Below, one piece after another: positions 33,508 through 41,001 of a stretch of 64,000 nt of DNA. Within the stretch, counting starts at the first letter, position 1. Each line of letters opens with the position of its first letter. The notes beneath the pieces were generated by a model. It saw only the letters and a program-made list of their open reading frames with translations. It had not been told where the DNA came from and did not search any database. The position numbers and the translations under genes were made by a program. Source of the DNA: Glaciihabitans tibetensis (lineage in GTDB: Bacteria; Actinomycetota; Actinomycetes; Actinomycetales; Microbacteriaceae); the NCBI RefSeq assembly GCF_003003265.1, contig NZ_PVTL01000008.1, forward strand, positions 62,001 through 126,000. Reading direction: 5' to 3'.

Positions 33508-33773
33508 GACAAATAGTGACACCTCGCGCCCGCGACTGCAGCGCCCGTGCTGAGGTGGCGCAGGTGGTCGCAACTCGCGAAAGCGTTGCGACAACTCGTG
33601 ACACGTCGGCGTGGACAATCGACGAATCGTGACACCTCAGCCAAGTCACTTCGACGAAAGGTGGCACCTCGGTTTTCGCGCAGCAACACATCATGACACC
33701 TGAGGCAATGTCACCCCGGCCGGCGCGATAGTCACCCCGCGCACGCACTGTCAGAGACGAATGGCGGCACTTC
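33508..33773. repeat. Array of a degenerate 18-bp motif, six copies
   Basis: Motif GACGAATCGTGACACCTC and variants at 33508, 33590, 33621, 33653, 33685 and 33756. Four successive copies are 31-32 bp apart. The intervening 13-14 bp are not alike. Divergence between copies (three to six changes) and the uneven outer spacing separate it from a CRISPR array. Confidence 0.65.
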
Positions 33774-33794
33774 GTTTGGCCCGGCCGCCGCTCG

Positions 33795-33847
33795 CCCAGT
33801 AGCCGGCCCCTGCCCAGTGGCCCGCTCGTGCAGTAACCGGCCCCCGC
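33795..33847. repeat. 18-bp tandem repeat, three imperfect copies
   Basis: CCCAGTAGCCGGCCCCTG-like units at about 33795, 33813 and 33831, ending 45 bases before the ktrA stop. Confidence 0.65.
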
Positions 33848-33891
33848 GGCGAGCGATCGAGGGTCGAGCCGAAGGTAGCCAGGCGGTCCAG

Positions 33892-34563
33892 CTAACTCTG
33901 CAGCGCCGCGAATTTCTCGATATTCGCTGAGGTTCCGCTGACGATGATGAGGTCGTGGTTCGAGACAACGGTGTCCCCTTCGGCGTAGGTGAAGTCCTTG
34001 CCCGGGGCCTTCACCCCGACGACCGTGACGCCGTATTTCTTGCGAACAAGCGAATCAGACAGCGGGATGCCGCGGATCGGCTTGGGCGGAAACATCTTGA
34101 CCAGCGCAAAACCATCGTCGAACTCGATGAAGTCGAGCATCCGGCCGGACACAAGGTGAGCGACGCGCTCGCCGGCTTCGGCCTCCGGGTAGATCACGTG
34201 GTTGGCGCCGATGCGGGCCAGGATTTTCCCGTGGGACTGGCTGATTGCCTTCGCCCAAATCTGCGGCACCTTGAGGTCTACCAGGTTTGCCGTGATGAGC
34301 ACGCTCGCCTCGATGGACGAGCCCACGGCGACGACGGCGATGGCGAAGTCCTGGGCGCCCACCTGACGCAGCGCCTCGATATTGCGTGCATCGGCCTGCA
34401 CGGCGTGGGTAATGCGCTCGGACCACTTCTGCACGAGTGTCGCGTCCGCGTCGACGGCGAGCACTTCGCGGCCGAGTCGGTCGAGTTGTCCCGCGGTCGC
34501 CGCGCCAAACCGTCCCAGCCCGACAACGAGCACTGGTGCGTCGTGGGGAATCCTGTCAACCAA
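33892..34563 (-). CDS. ktrA: Potassium-uptake regulatory subunit, TrkA/KtrA type
   Basis: A 223-residue cytosolic protein with an N-terminal nucleotide-binding RCK domain ('APVLVVGLGRFGAATAGQL' near residues 9-27, 'VLAVDADATLVQKW', 'FAIAVVAVGSSIEAS') and a C-terminal RCK_C domain ('GFALVKMFPPKPIRGIPLSDSLVRKKYGVTVVGVK'). KtrA rings gate the KtrB/TrkH channel in response to ATP or c-di-AMP. The start is TTG 34563: a stop lies just upstream in frame, GAGG is eight bases upstream, and 'MVDRIPHDAPVLV' is the expected N-terminus. The channel gene usually found next to it is absent here. Confidence 0.9.
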   Translation of the reverse strand: MVDRIPHDAPVLVVGLGRFGAATAGQLDRLGREVLAVDADATLVQKWSERITHAVQADARNIEALRQVGAQDFAIAVVAVGSSIEASVLITANLVDLKVPQIWAKAISQSHGKILARIGANHVIYPEAEAGERVAHLVSGRMLDFIEFDDGFALVKMFPPKPIRGIPLSDSLVRKKYGVTVVGVKAPGKDFTYAEGDTVVSNHDLIIVSGTSANIEKFAALQS

Positions 34564-34734
34564 TGAATGGCCTCGTTTCTACCGTTACGGAGATGGCGGC
34601 GAAGACCCGGTGAATGGCGTCGCGAGGGTCACTGTATCAACGCAACCGAAAAACCAGCGCAACCGAAAAAACATGGTGCCCGATTGCCGGTGTGCTGCGA
34701 GAGGATGCAGCCACGGCCTCGGTAACCTGAAACC

Positions 34735-35205
34735 ATGGCTGACATCTTTGACGTAGTTGCGGATCCGACTCGTCGCGACCTGCTGTCCCTCCTGCTTGCC
34801 CGCTACGTCGCGACGGACTCGGACACCGGAGAGCTGCGTGTCGGCGAGATCGTCCAGCTGCTCGGCACCAGCCAGCCGACGGTGTCCAAGCATCTGAAGG
34901 TGCTGCGTGACCACGGCCTGGTGTCTGTGCGGGAGGAGGGCCAGCACCGCTATTACAGCCTTGAAGCGACCCCCTTGGAGGCGCTGGAAGACTGGCTGAT
35001 CCCGTTCTTGAGCGCCGATTTCGATCCTTCGCGGATCGATCCCGATGACGCGGACGCGTCCCCCGCATTCACCGCGTGGGCCGGCGCACGGGTGGGCTCG
35101 CAGGTCGGCCGCACGGTTGCTGATCGGTCCTACAAAGCGACGACGGCACTACACAATGCGCAAGACCGGCTATCTCATGGATTGCGTCGAATCACGCGAA
35201 GGTAG
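34735..35205 (+). CDS. ArsR-type winged-helix transcriptional regulator
   Basis: A 156-residue protein. Residues 1-80 form an ArsR/HTH_20 winged helix ('IFDVVADPTRRDLLSLLLARY', 'VGEIVQLLGTSQPTVSKHLKVLRDHGLVSVREEGQHRYYSLE'). There is no CxCxxC metal site, so it is not an arsenic sensor in the narrow sense. The C-terminal half carries an acidic stretch and an 'AGARVGSQVGRTVADRSYKATTAL' helix of unknown role; relatives with this tail are common in actinobacteria. A direct repeat of GCAACCGAAAAAC (about 34641-34670) lies in the leader shared with divergent ktrA. Confidence 0.85.
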   Translation: MADIFDVVADPTRRDLLSLLLARYVATDSDTGELRVGEIVQLLGTSQPTVSKHLKVLRDHGLVSVREEGQHRYYSLEATPLEALEDWLIPFLSADFDPSRIDPDDADASPAFTAWAGARVGSQVGRTVADRSYKATTALHNAQDRLSHGLRRITRR

Positions 35206-35289
35206 ACGGCGAGTCGTCCAACGCTCTATATTTACGAGTCACTCCCGTAACATTTTTGAGTGAAATTTCGTAAGAGCAAGGGGGCGCGA

Positions 35290-35484
35290 GTGTCGCAAGG
35301 TCTGATCGACGTGCGTTTCCTCACGGTGGCCGAAGTCGCCGAGATGATGCGGGTCTCCAACATGACCGTGTACCGCCTCGTGCACTCCGGTGAGCTCCCC
35401 GCTGTGCGGTTCGGACGGTCCTTTCGTATCCCGGAATCGGCCGTTCTTTCCGTAATTGGCGCTTCCGTCCCCAGAGTGGGGTAA
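35290..35484 (+). CDS. BldC-like MerR-type small DNA-binding protein
   Basis: A 64-residue helix-turn-helix protein of the excisionase/BldC type: 'RFLTVAEVAEMMRVSNMTVYRLVHSGELPAVRFGRSFRIPESAVLSVI' covers a complete winged HTH. In Streptomyces, BldC controls development by cooperative binding to direct repeats; here the role is inferred only from family. GTG 35290 has AAGGGGG at seven bases; the longer frame from 35260 is less likely. It lies 70 bases before the bS22-type gene, an order conserved in many actinobacteria. TTACG...CGTAA half-sites at 35231-35250 are a possible control element. Confidence 0.85.
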   Translation: MSQGLIDVRFLTVAEVAEMMRVSNMTVYRLVHSGELPAVRFGRSFRIPESAVLSVIGASVPRVG

Positions 35485-35554
35485 TCTTAGGAGTTATGTT
35501 TTTCCGCGGTTCTGATCGGACCGGTGGTCCAATCAGCATTCAGCGAGGTGATTT

Positions 35555-35653
35555 ATGGGTTCCGTCATCAAAAAGCGCCGCAAGCGCATGGCGAAGAAGA
35601 AGCATCGCAAGCTGCTTCGCAAGACGCGTCACCAGCGTCGTAACAAGAAGTAG
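35555..35653 (+). CDS. bS22-type (AURKAIP1/COX24 domain) small ribosomal protein
   Basis: A 32-residue, extremely basic protein: [20 protein letters not shown] and then [17 protein letters not shown] residues (overall more than half Lys/Arg). It matches the actinobacterial AURKAIP1/COX24-domain protein identified as small-subunit protein bS22. GAGGTG precedes ATG 35555. It is too short for usual ORF calling. A terminator follows within 35 bases. Confidence 0.93.
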   Translation: MGSVIKKRRKRMAKKKHRKLLRKTRHQRRNKK

Positions 35654-35682
35654 ACCTCGAGTCCTCACAGACTTCGAGTCGT

Positions 35683-35718
35683 AAAAAGCGTTGGGCTCTC
35701 GGGCCCAGCGCTTTTTTA
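35683..35718. terminator. Rho-independent terminator, bidirectional
   Basis: A hairpin with arms AGCG-TTGGGC and GCCCA-GCGCT, preceded by AAAAA and followed by TTTTTT, between bS22 and the convergent HAD gene (whose stop overlaps it). A-run and T-run on either side allow use from both strands. Confidence 0.9.
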
Positions 35719-36486
35719 TTTGCCCCTTCTCGCCGGACGCGCCACCCGGGCCTCCCGGCGCACCGTGCGCTGCGCGTCACGGATGCTCGATCGTTTGAGC
35801 TGCAGAATCGTCCAGCCCGCCGCCTTGGCGTGTTTGCTGAGCGCGGCGTCGGGGTTCACGACGACCCGGTTTCCCACGGCGGTCAGCAGTGGGATGTCGT
35901 TGCTCGAGTCCGAGTAGGCCCAACAATGGGCGAGGTCAACGTCGGTACCCGCAATGAGGTCTCGTGCCGCGACGGCCTTCTGTTCACCATGCAGCACGGG
36001 GCCGTCGAGGCGTCCCGTAAACATCCCGTCGACCGTTTCTGCGCGGGTGCCGAGGGCGCCGGTGAGGCCAAGTCGATCAGCGATCACCTGCGCGACGATC
36101 TGCGGCGAGGCGGTGATCAGCCACACGGAGTGCCCCTTGCGCAGGTGCTCCCGGGTTAGCTCGACCGTCTCCGGCCAGAGCCGGGGCTCGATGTCGCGGT
36201 CGAAGACCTCGTTGGCGATCACGACCAGCTCGGCCGCGGAGTAGCCGCTGAGCAATTCCAGGGCGCGATCTTTGATGGATGCCATGTGCCGCTTGTTCTC
36301 GCCCACCGACAAGAACGTCGCCTGATGCCATCCGAAGCGCACGATGTCTCGGACGCTGATGAGTCCCCGTCGACGCGCGGCCTTCGCGATGTGGAAGATA
36401 CTGGCGCCGCGGAGCAAGGTGTTGTCTACGTCGAAGAACGCGACGATCGGTGCATCACCGGGCAGTGGACGGTCGGCATTGGGCAT
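35716..36486 (-). CDS. HAD-superfamily phosphatase, subfamily IB
   Basis: A 256-residue HAD-IB hydrolase. Motif I 'VAFFDVDNTLLRGAS' (Asp nucleophile pair D-x-D) at residues 15-29, motif II 'SVWLITASPQIVAQVIADRLG' near 120, motif III/IV 'CWAYSDSSNDIPLLTAVGNRVVVNPD' near 200-225. Relatives include SerB-like and lysophospholipid-associated phosphatases; the true substrate is unknown. ATG 36486 gives the standard N-terminus; the upstream open frame overlaps the divergent glutaredoxin gene and is not used. It is convergent with bS22 over a shared terminator. Confidence 0.9.
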   Translation of the reverse strand: MPNADRPLPGDAPIVAFFDVDNTLLRGASIFHIAKAARRRGLISVRDIVRFGWHQATFLSVGENKRHMASIKDRALELLSGYSAAELVVIANEVFDRDIEPRLWPETVELTREHLRKGHSVWLITASPQIVAQVIADRLGLTGALGTRAETVDGMFTGRLDGPVLHGEQKAVAARDLIAGTDVDLAHCWAYSDSSNDIPLLTAVGNRVVVNPDAALSKHAKAAGWTILQLKRSSIRDAQRTVRREARVARPARRGK

Positions 36487-36592
36487 CTCGCCAAGTGTAG
36501 GGACATCGGCTGGGCGCAATCGGTGAGCGGCGCGACATCCACCTGCACGACATCCTCGTATAGTGCGCACGGAGTGCCCGTAGGCTTGCGGG

Positions 36593-36841
36593 GTGACCAC
36601 AGTGACCCTTTTGACTCGGCCGGGCTGCCACCTCTGCGATGCGGCTCGTGGCGTTGTTGCCGGCGTGCTCGAGTTGTTTCCGGCGGTGAGCTTCGTCGAG
36701 ACGTCGATCATCGACGACGCCGCGCTCACCGAGCGCTACGTCGAGGAGATTCCCGTGGTGCTCATCGATGGCGCGGTGCACAACATTTGGCGGGTCAACG
36801 CCGACCGCCTCGCCGCGGCGCTCAAGGAGAAGACGCAATGA
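36593..36841 (+). CDS. Glutaredoxin-like protein
   Basis: An 82-residue single thioredoxin fold. The active site is 'TRPGCHLCDAARGVV' with Cys-His-Leu-Cys at residues 12-15, and 'EEIPVVLIDGAVHNIWRVNADRL' contains the cis-Pro. Sequences with CxxC and a 'WR.' C-terminus are typical of the DUF836/glutaredoxin-2-like group. The GTG at 36593 starts 106 bases from divergent HAD. Its stop overlaps the next gene's ATG by four bases, so the two are co-translated. Confidence 0.88.
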   Translation: MTTVTLLTRPGCHLCDAARGVVAGVLELFPAVSFVETSIIDDAALTERYVEEIPVVLIDGAVHNIWRVNADRLAAALKEKTQ

Positions 36842-37137
36842 TCAAGCACATCGTGACCTGGAAGCTCAAGGCGGCCGACGAATCGGCCAAGGCCACGTCA
36901 CACACCGCGGTTGCCGGCGCTCTGTTGCCGCTGGCTTCGAGCGTGCCCGGTGTGCTGGCGCTCACGGTCGCACGCAATGCGGCGTATCCGGAGTCCAACT
37001 GGGACATCGTTCTCGTCGCCGAGTACGCGACGTTCGACGACCTCGAGGCCTATCAGGTGCACCCTGAGCACCAGGCGGCGGCCGCGATTGTGCGGCAGCA
37101 CGTGGCAGAGCGCGCGTCGATCGACTTCGAGTTCTAG
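36838..37137 (+). CDS. Dabb-domain (stress-responsive alpha/beta barrel) protein
   Basis: A 99-residue protein with the Dabb ferredoxin-like fold: 'MIKHIVTWKLK' at the start (conserved His near residue 4), 'SVPGVLALTVARN', 'SNWDIVLVAEYATFDDLEAYQVHPEHQAAAAIV'. The family forms dimers and includes monooxygenase-like and stress-induced proteins with no single function. It starts in an ATGA overlap with the glutaredoxin-like gene. Whether the pair work together is unknown. Confidence 0.88.
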   Translation: MIKHIVTWKLKAADESAKATSHTAVAGALLPLASSVPGVLALTVARNAAYPESNWDIVLVAEYATFDDLEAYQVHPEHQAAAAIVRQHVAERASIDFEF

Positions 37138-37152
37138 TCGGGCGGCAGAACG

Positions 37153-37437
37153 CTACTTCTTGTCTTTGCCCTTGGGCTTGCTGGCGAGGGCATCCCGCTC
37201 GGCGACAAGTGAGGCGACGGTCGACGGCTCGAGGCCGTCCTGCCACAGCATCGGGAACGAGCTCTCGATGCCGGTCTTGGCCTCGACGAGAGCGGAATAG
37301 TCGATGGCGGCCTGGTGTACCTCGGTTACGGCGCGCTGGGCCTTCTTCAGCGACACGGCGGTGCCACCAACAACGGCGGCATGATTCTTCAGTGCCTTTG
37401 TGAGGCGCTTGCGCGCTGCATCAATCTTTTTAGACAT
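37153..37437 (-). CDS. Hypothetical small helical protein
   Basis: A 94-residue Lys/Ala-rich protein, 'MSKKIDAARKRLTKALKNHAAVVGG', likely helical or coiled coil through residue 80, ending in a basic 'SKPKGKDKK' tail. A GGATGGGG stretch lies just before ATG 37437. No domain recognised. It is convergent with the Dabb gene and divergent from the WXG100-like gene with 111 bases between, so it could belong functionally to that locus, but nothing in the sequence shows it. Confidence 0.6.
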   Translation of the reverse strand: MSKKIDAARKRLTKALKNHAAVVGGTAVSLKKAQRAVTEVHQAAIDYSALVEAKTGIESSFPMLWQDGLEPSTVASLVAERDALASKPKGKDKK

Positions 37438-37548
37438 AACCCCATCCTTGCGCATTCCGGCCGCAGCCGCTGGGTTGGAGGTGGGGAAAGCTCTGGTTTC
37501 GGTGCTATCCCGATAGGCTGATGGCGACTTCTACGAAAGACGGGTTCC

Positions 37549-37842
37549 ATGGGTGGGCAAAAACTGTCTGTTGACACAACCGCGGTTCAGAGCTTGGGGC
37601 AAAATCTGGCAACGGTGCGCAGCACCCTGGAAGGCGCGTCCGCGTCCAGCGAGGCATTGGCTGCGATGGTCGGCCAGCCGCAGCTCGCGGGTGTGATTTC
37701 CGACTTCTCCGGGCAATGGGACAACCGACGCGAGGAGCTCATGGCGCAGATCGACAGTTTGAAAGAGAAGGCCATTGCCGTGGCCGACGGCTTTGAATCG
37801 ATTGATAACGAGCTGGCAAAAGCACTGACGGACGGGGCCTGA
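37549..37842 (+). CDS. WXG100-like small helical protein
   Basis: A 97-residue protein with the size and helix-turn-helix layout of ESAT-6/WXG100 type VII secretion substrates: helix 'VQSLGQNLATVRSTLEGASASSEAL', a mid-protein 'DFSGQWDNRREELMAQIDSL' turn with the central Trp, and a long second helix. The exact W-x-G is replaced by W-D-N, so the call rests on layout and neighbours. It opens a seven-gene run with overlaps or tiny gaps (one base to the next ATG). No EccC/EssC-type ATPase or other secretion core gene is in the window. Confidence 0.7.
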   Translation: MGGQKLSVDTTAVQSLGQNLATVRSTLEGASASSEALAAMVGQPQLAGVISDFSGQWDNRREELMAQIDSLKEKAIAVADGFESIDNELAKALTDGA

Positions 37843-37843
37843 C

Positions 37844-39175
37844 ATGTGGGGACAACCTCAGGGTGCTGCAATAGCTGAGCTCCCGGGAGATCCGTCGGGC
37901 ATTCGGGTCGAGGCCAGCAAATACACCGCGACCGCGCTCGCCGTGCGAAGCGCCGCCAGCGAGATGCGCCGCCTGGCCGCCGACAGCGCGATGGGCGAGA
38001 GCGAGGCAATAACTGCGCTCGTAGAAGCATCCGACGAAGTCGCGACTCGCCTCGAAACCCTCGATGGGCGGTACGACACCGCGGGATCTGCGCTGACCAC
38101 GTACGCGTCATCCCTCGAAGCCGCCCAGCAGCTCGCGGCCACCGCGGCGGCGTCTCGGGACGCAGCGCAGGAGGCGGCTGCGACGGCGAACAACTCGGCC
38201 GAGGTCCACGAAATGCAGGCGATGTCGGCGACCACGCCGGAGGAGCGGGCAGAAGCTGAGGAAAAGCAGCGGGCGTATGAGACCTCTGCGACCTCCGCGG
38301 CGGGCGACCTTGCGTCCGCGCAAGCGATGTATGACCGCGCCGTTGAGATGCGGGACACGGCAGCGCAGATCGCCGCAGATTCAATCTCCGCCGCGATCAA
38401 TAGCGATGACCTCAATGACAGTGCCTGGGACAACTTCTCTGGGTGGGCCGGCGACCTCTGGGACGGCGCCGTCGACTGGATCAACGAGAACGCCGAAATG
38501 ATAGCGATATTCAAGGACCTGCTCAGCACCGCCGCAACTCTCTTCGCGATCGCGAGCATTTTCTTCCCCATCTTTGGCCTCGTGGCCCTCGTTCTCGCCG
38601 GTGTGACCGCCGTGGTGAGCCTCGCCCTGTCGGCAACGGGAAATCAGTCCTGGGCCGAATTCGCGATTGACGCGATCGGCTTTGCAACCGCGGGCGTCGG
38701 CGCAATCGCGGGCAAGGCGCTGACGGGCACCATGACCGGGCTTAAGGCGTCCCGGGTGCAAACCGTTGCCGCAGCGGGTACACGCTCGAACCCGCTGCAG
38801 TCGGTGACCAACAGCATGAACGCTGTCATTCCCAGTCGGGCAGGGCTCAGCAACAAGCTCTCGTGGGGACTGGACATGGTCATCCACGGAGGTCACGAAA
38901 CCGCGGTGGCGGCACGCGTCCTGAAGAACTCGATGATGGGCGCGGGCGGTGCAGCCGACGACCTGATTGTGCAGGCAGGCACGCGTCTGGTGAACACTCA
39001 GGTGATTGCCGGCGCAACGGGTGCTGTTGTCGAATGGGGAAATAAGGCCCTGGACGACATGGGCGACCGTCTCAGTTCGTTTCCTTCTGCGATCTCCGAT
39101 CGCGCTGCGGGCGTGAGTGAGTGGTACGGCGGCGTGAAGGACAGCACCACGTTCGGTTTCGGGGGACGACCATGA
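37844..39175 (+). CDS. Ala-rich helical protein with two membrane segments, WXG100-operon partner
   Basis: A 443-residue protein starting one base after the WXG100-like stop. Residues about 20-190 are Ala/Glu-rich helices ('ALAVRSAASEMRRLAADSAMG', 'SLEAAQQLAATAAASRDAAQEAAATANN'), like the N-terminal helical bundles of PPE/LXG-type T7-linked proteins. 'DNFSGWAGDLWDGAVDWINENA' near 195-215 precedes two hydrophobic segments at about 225-265, and a Gly/Ala-rich region follows to the end ('GVSEWYGGVKDSTTFGFGGRP'). No toxin motif is seen. The function is unknown; the position suggests a partner of the small protein and of the repeat membrane/soluble modules behind it. Confidence 0.7.
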   Translation: MWGQPQGAAIAELPGDPSGIRVEASKYTATALAVRSAASEMRRLAADSAMGESEAITALVEASDEVATRLETLDGRYDTAGSALTTYASSLEAAQQLAATAAASRDAAQEAAATANNSAEVHEMQAMSATTPEERAEAEEKQRAYETSATSAAGDLASAQAMYDRAVEMRDTAAQIAADSISAAINSDDLNDSAWDNFSGWAGDLWDGAVDWINENAEMIAIFKDLLSTAATLFAIASIFFPIFGLVALVLAGVTAVVSLALSATGNQSWAEFAIDAIGFATAGVGAIAGKALTGTMTGLKASRVQTVAAAGTRSNPLQSVTNSMNAVIPSRAGLSNKLSWGLDMVIHGGHETAVAARVLKNSMMGAGGAADDLIVQAGTRLVNTQVIAGATGAVVEWGNKALDDMGDRLSSFPSAISDRAAGVSEWYGGVKDSTTFGFGGRP

Positions 39176-39720
39176 CGCCGGCGGGTCGGCTGAAGGCCGA
39201 GAAGCTCGCGGGCGCTGCGTTCTGGTGCGCCGGAATTGTGCTCGTCGCGGTCACTCTCCTCCCAGTCCTCGTCATCATGGCCATTGGACTGGTTACCGGG
39301 ACCACCCCCTCGGAAGACGAGGGAGGGATCTACGGTGTTGCCAGTGGGTATCCTGCCTTCGACCCGCAGGCATGGCTGATCTGGATTCCCGCCATCGTCT
39401 TATTGGCTTTTTCGCTTTTCACGATTCCGCTTCCCATGCGGGGCATGAGCGGGCGCGGTTCTGCGGGGCTGAGCCGGCCGGTACTGACCTACGTGACGCT
39501 CGCGTTGTTCCTGATGGCCTTCGTGAACGGCGGGGCGTTTGTTGGCGCCCCCGGAATTGGCCCAGCGGGGCTGTACGCGTCCCTGGTCGTGGGCCTGACG
39601 TTCGTTCTGCTCTTGTTGCGCACGATCGCTGGTGCACTTCGACTTGTTCCAAAATCGTGGCGGGAAGGTACGCCCGTGCAGCCACGTTCACCCGGGGAAA
39701 AGGACATCAACGTTGCCTGA
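39172..39720 (+). CDS. Cluster membrane module 1 (four predicted spans)
   Basis: A 182-residue membrane protein beginning in a 4-base overlap with the previous gene. Hydrophobic segments at about 20-45, 72-92, 105-125 and 130-150. It shares a clear pattern with the proteins at 41002 and 41532: 'IGL.TGT.P.E..GG..G.A', then 'YPAF(D/N)PQ.WL.W.PA', 'T(I/V)PLPM', 'F.GAPGI' and a C-terminal 'LRLVPKSWREG'. The invariant Pro-rich and acidic loop between spans 1 and 2 suggests a conserved outward-facing element. I do not recognise the family. The next gene starts inside its 3' end. Confidence 0.7.
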   Translation: MTPAGRLKAEKLAGAAFWCAGIVLVAVTLLPVLVIMAIGLVTGTTPSEDEGGIYGVASGYPAFDPQAWLIWIPAIVLLAFSLFTIPLPMRGMSGRGSAGLSRPVLTYVTLALFLMAFVNGGAFVGAPGIGPAGLYASLVVGLTFVLLLLRTIAGALRLVPKSWREGTPVQPRSPGEKDINVA

Positions 39721-40420
39721 AATCACGTCGTCCATGAGCGACCCGACGCTTCTGCCCGTCGCCCGCCCACGCTCGTACCGCATCATCATCCCGCCCACCT
39801 GGGTCATGATCCCTGTGGGTGACGGCACTGACAAGGCGATCGACACGCTACTCGAAGAGCGTTTTGCAGGCCTGCCCATGGACAGCTATGGCCCCCGTAA
39901 AACACGCGTTGCCGAGTCTCTCCGCAAAGGAATAGCTTCTGCTCGCAAGGCTCACGCTGTAGACGTCATCTTCCCCGTTGAGACCCCGTGGGAGGTTCCC
40001 CTCTCGGCCGGAATCGTCATGAGCCAGGTGCCCACCAACGCACCCTCTGAGGTGGCGGCAAAAGCGTTGATCAAGCACATGCACGCCGCTCGTCCTGGCT
40101 CGACCATTGTCGCGACCCGCGCGGGTGACGCCCTGCGCGAGGTGGTTGACCACCCCGATCAGGTAGCCGACCACCCCGATCAGGTAGCTGGCGCTGGCGA
40201 ACCGGCCCCCGTCAGTGGCGATGCGCCGATCAGCGCGGTTCGCACGCTCTATTACTCGTGGGCAGTGCCCGAACGCAACAGCGGCACCCTTGTCGCGGTA
40301 TGCAGCATCTCGGGTGGGCATAACGCTGAGTATGCGCCTATCGTCGAGGCGTTCACCGAACTGTTCGACATCATGATGGAGACTCTCGCGTGGTCGAGGG
40401 TGAGCGAGGACGCCCGATGA
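39713..40420 (+). CDS. Cluster soluble module 1
   Basis: A 235-residue soluble protein with no known family. TTG 39713 is chosen because AAAAGGA lies at a proper distance; ATG 39734 has no site. Features: 'SYRIIIPPTWVMIPVGDGTD' near residue 20, 'LLEERFAGLP', 'HAVDVIFPVETPWEVPLSAGIVMSQV' near 85-110, and a C-terminal 'EYAPIVEAFTELFDIMMETLAW'. The order (Pro-Pro-x-Trp strand, amphipathic helix, paired strands, final helix) parallels the 187-residue protein at 40417, so both may share one fold, possibly Mog1/PsbP-like; that is inference. A 21-bp duplication makes DHPDQVA twice near residue 146. Confidence 0.65.
   Translation: MPEITSSMSDPTLLPVARPRSYRIIIPPTWVMIPVGDGTDKAIDTLLEERFAGLPMDSYGPRKTRVAESLRKGIASARKAHAVDVIFPVETPWEVPLSAGIVMSQVPTNAPSEVAAKALIKHMHAARPGSTIVATRAGDALREVVDHPDQVADHPDQVAGAGEPAPVSGDAPISAVRTLYYSWAVPERNSGTLVAVCSISGGHNAEYAPIVEAFTELFDIMMETLAWSRVSEDAR
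40148..40189 (+). repeat. 21-bp in-frame duplication
   Basis: Units 40148-40168 and 40169-40189 differ by at most one base and encode DHPDQVA twice in soluble module 1. Confidence 0.9.
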
Positions 40421-40980
40421 AAACGATTGTCGCAAACTTCGACCAGAACGCTTGGCTGTACCTGCCAGAATCATGGCCATCGGGGGATTTTGCTGACATC
40501 GACGCACTCTCCGGCACCGTCGGCCGGCTGATGGCCGAATACCACGGCGTCAAAGCGAAGGCGGGTGAGGCGCTCTCTGCCGGAATTCGCACCCTCGCGC
40601 TTGAACAGAGTGAGTTCGAGAGCCGGTTCGTCTATTTGGCCAGCCCTTTCGAGTACGTGTTCTTCGTGAGTGTGCTGCAGGCCGAGTCAGCGCAGGAACT
40701 GACACTCGAAGATCTCGCGGCGGTGGGTGATCCCGCGGTAGTGCGTCCCCCCGAGACAGATGTATTTGTTTCACCGACGCTCGGAGAGGGCATCCGCTCG
40801 ATTCGCTACGCCGACACCGGCGGGGATGAGCACAGCATCGCCGTGACCATCCAGTACGCCTGGCGGTCAGAGGGACTAGACGTGGTCGTGATCGCATCGA
40901 GCTTCGACGTTGTGCAGTTCATCGAATTGCGTCCGATCATTGACGAGTTCGCCCTTTCCATCGCCATAGTCGACGCGTAA
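40417..40980 (+). CDS. Cluster soluble module 2
   Basis: A 187-residue soluble protein overlapping the previous stop by four bases. It is clearly related to the C-terminal half of the fusion at 41532: both show 'I..(N/D)FD(Q/R)(N/D).WLY.PE(S/T)WP...FA..D', 'GEAL(S/A)A..R..A', 'ESRF.Y', 'E.(L/V)F(F/V)S(I/V)(L/V)Q', 'SLEDLA', 'G.G.RS.RY.D' and 'IAQYAWR(S/A)(E/D)GLDVV.IAS...V'. No catalytic motif stands out. GAGGA precedes ATG 40417. The function is unknown; repeated linkage to the membrane module suggests a partner protein of that module. Confidence 0.7.
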   Translation: MKTIVANFDQNAWLYLPESWPSGDFADIDALSGTVGRLMAEYHGVKAKAGEALSAGIRTLALEQSEFESRFVYLASPFEYVFFVSVLQAESAQELTLEDLAAVGDPAVVRPPETDVFVSPTLGEGIRSIRYADTGGDEHSIAVTIQYAWRSEGLDVVVIASSFDVVQFIELRPIIDEFALSIAIVDA

Positions 40981-41001
40981 GCAACCGAGTCACAAGTAAC
41001 C

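Larger units (their letters stand above)
33220..33891. other. 672-bp gap without a gene, degenerate repeats
   Basis: The longest gene-free stretch. Frames crossing it (for instance one on the minus strand at 33248-33748) have no ribosome site and read through repeats. It contains a 26-bp tandem pair (33281-33332), an irregular array of an 18-bp motif (33508-33773), and an 18-bp array (33795-33847). The right edge is the ktrA stop. No transposase remnant was recognised. Confidence 0.7.

Noticed and set aside
33248..33748. 166-codon minus-strand frame in the 33.2-33.9 kb gap
   Set aside because: No ribosome site, no recognisable domain, and it reads through the degenerate repeat array; a search for homologues would be needed to revive it.
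33508..33773. Possible CRISPR array (18-bp repeats with about 32-bp period)
   Set aside because: Repeats are too short and differ from each other at several bases, spacing is irregular outside four copies, and no cas gene is present.
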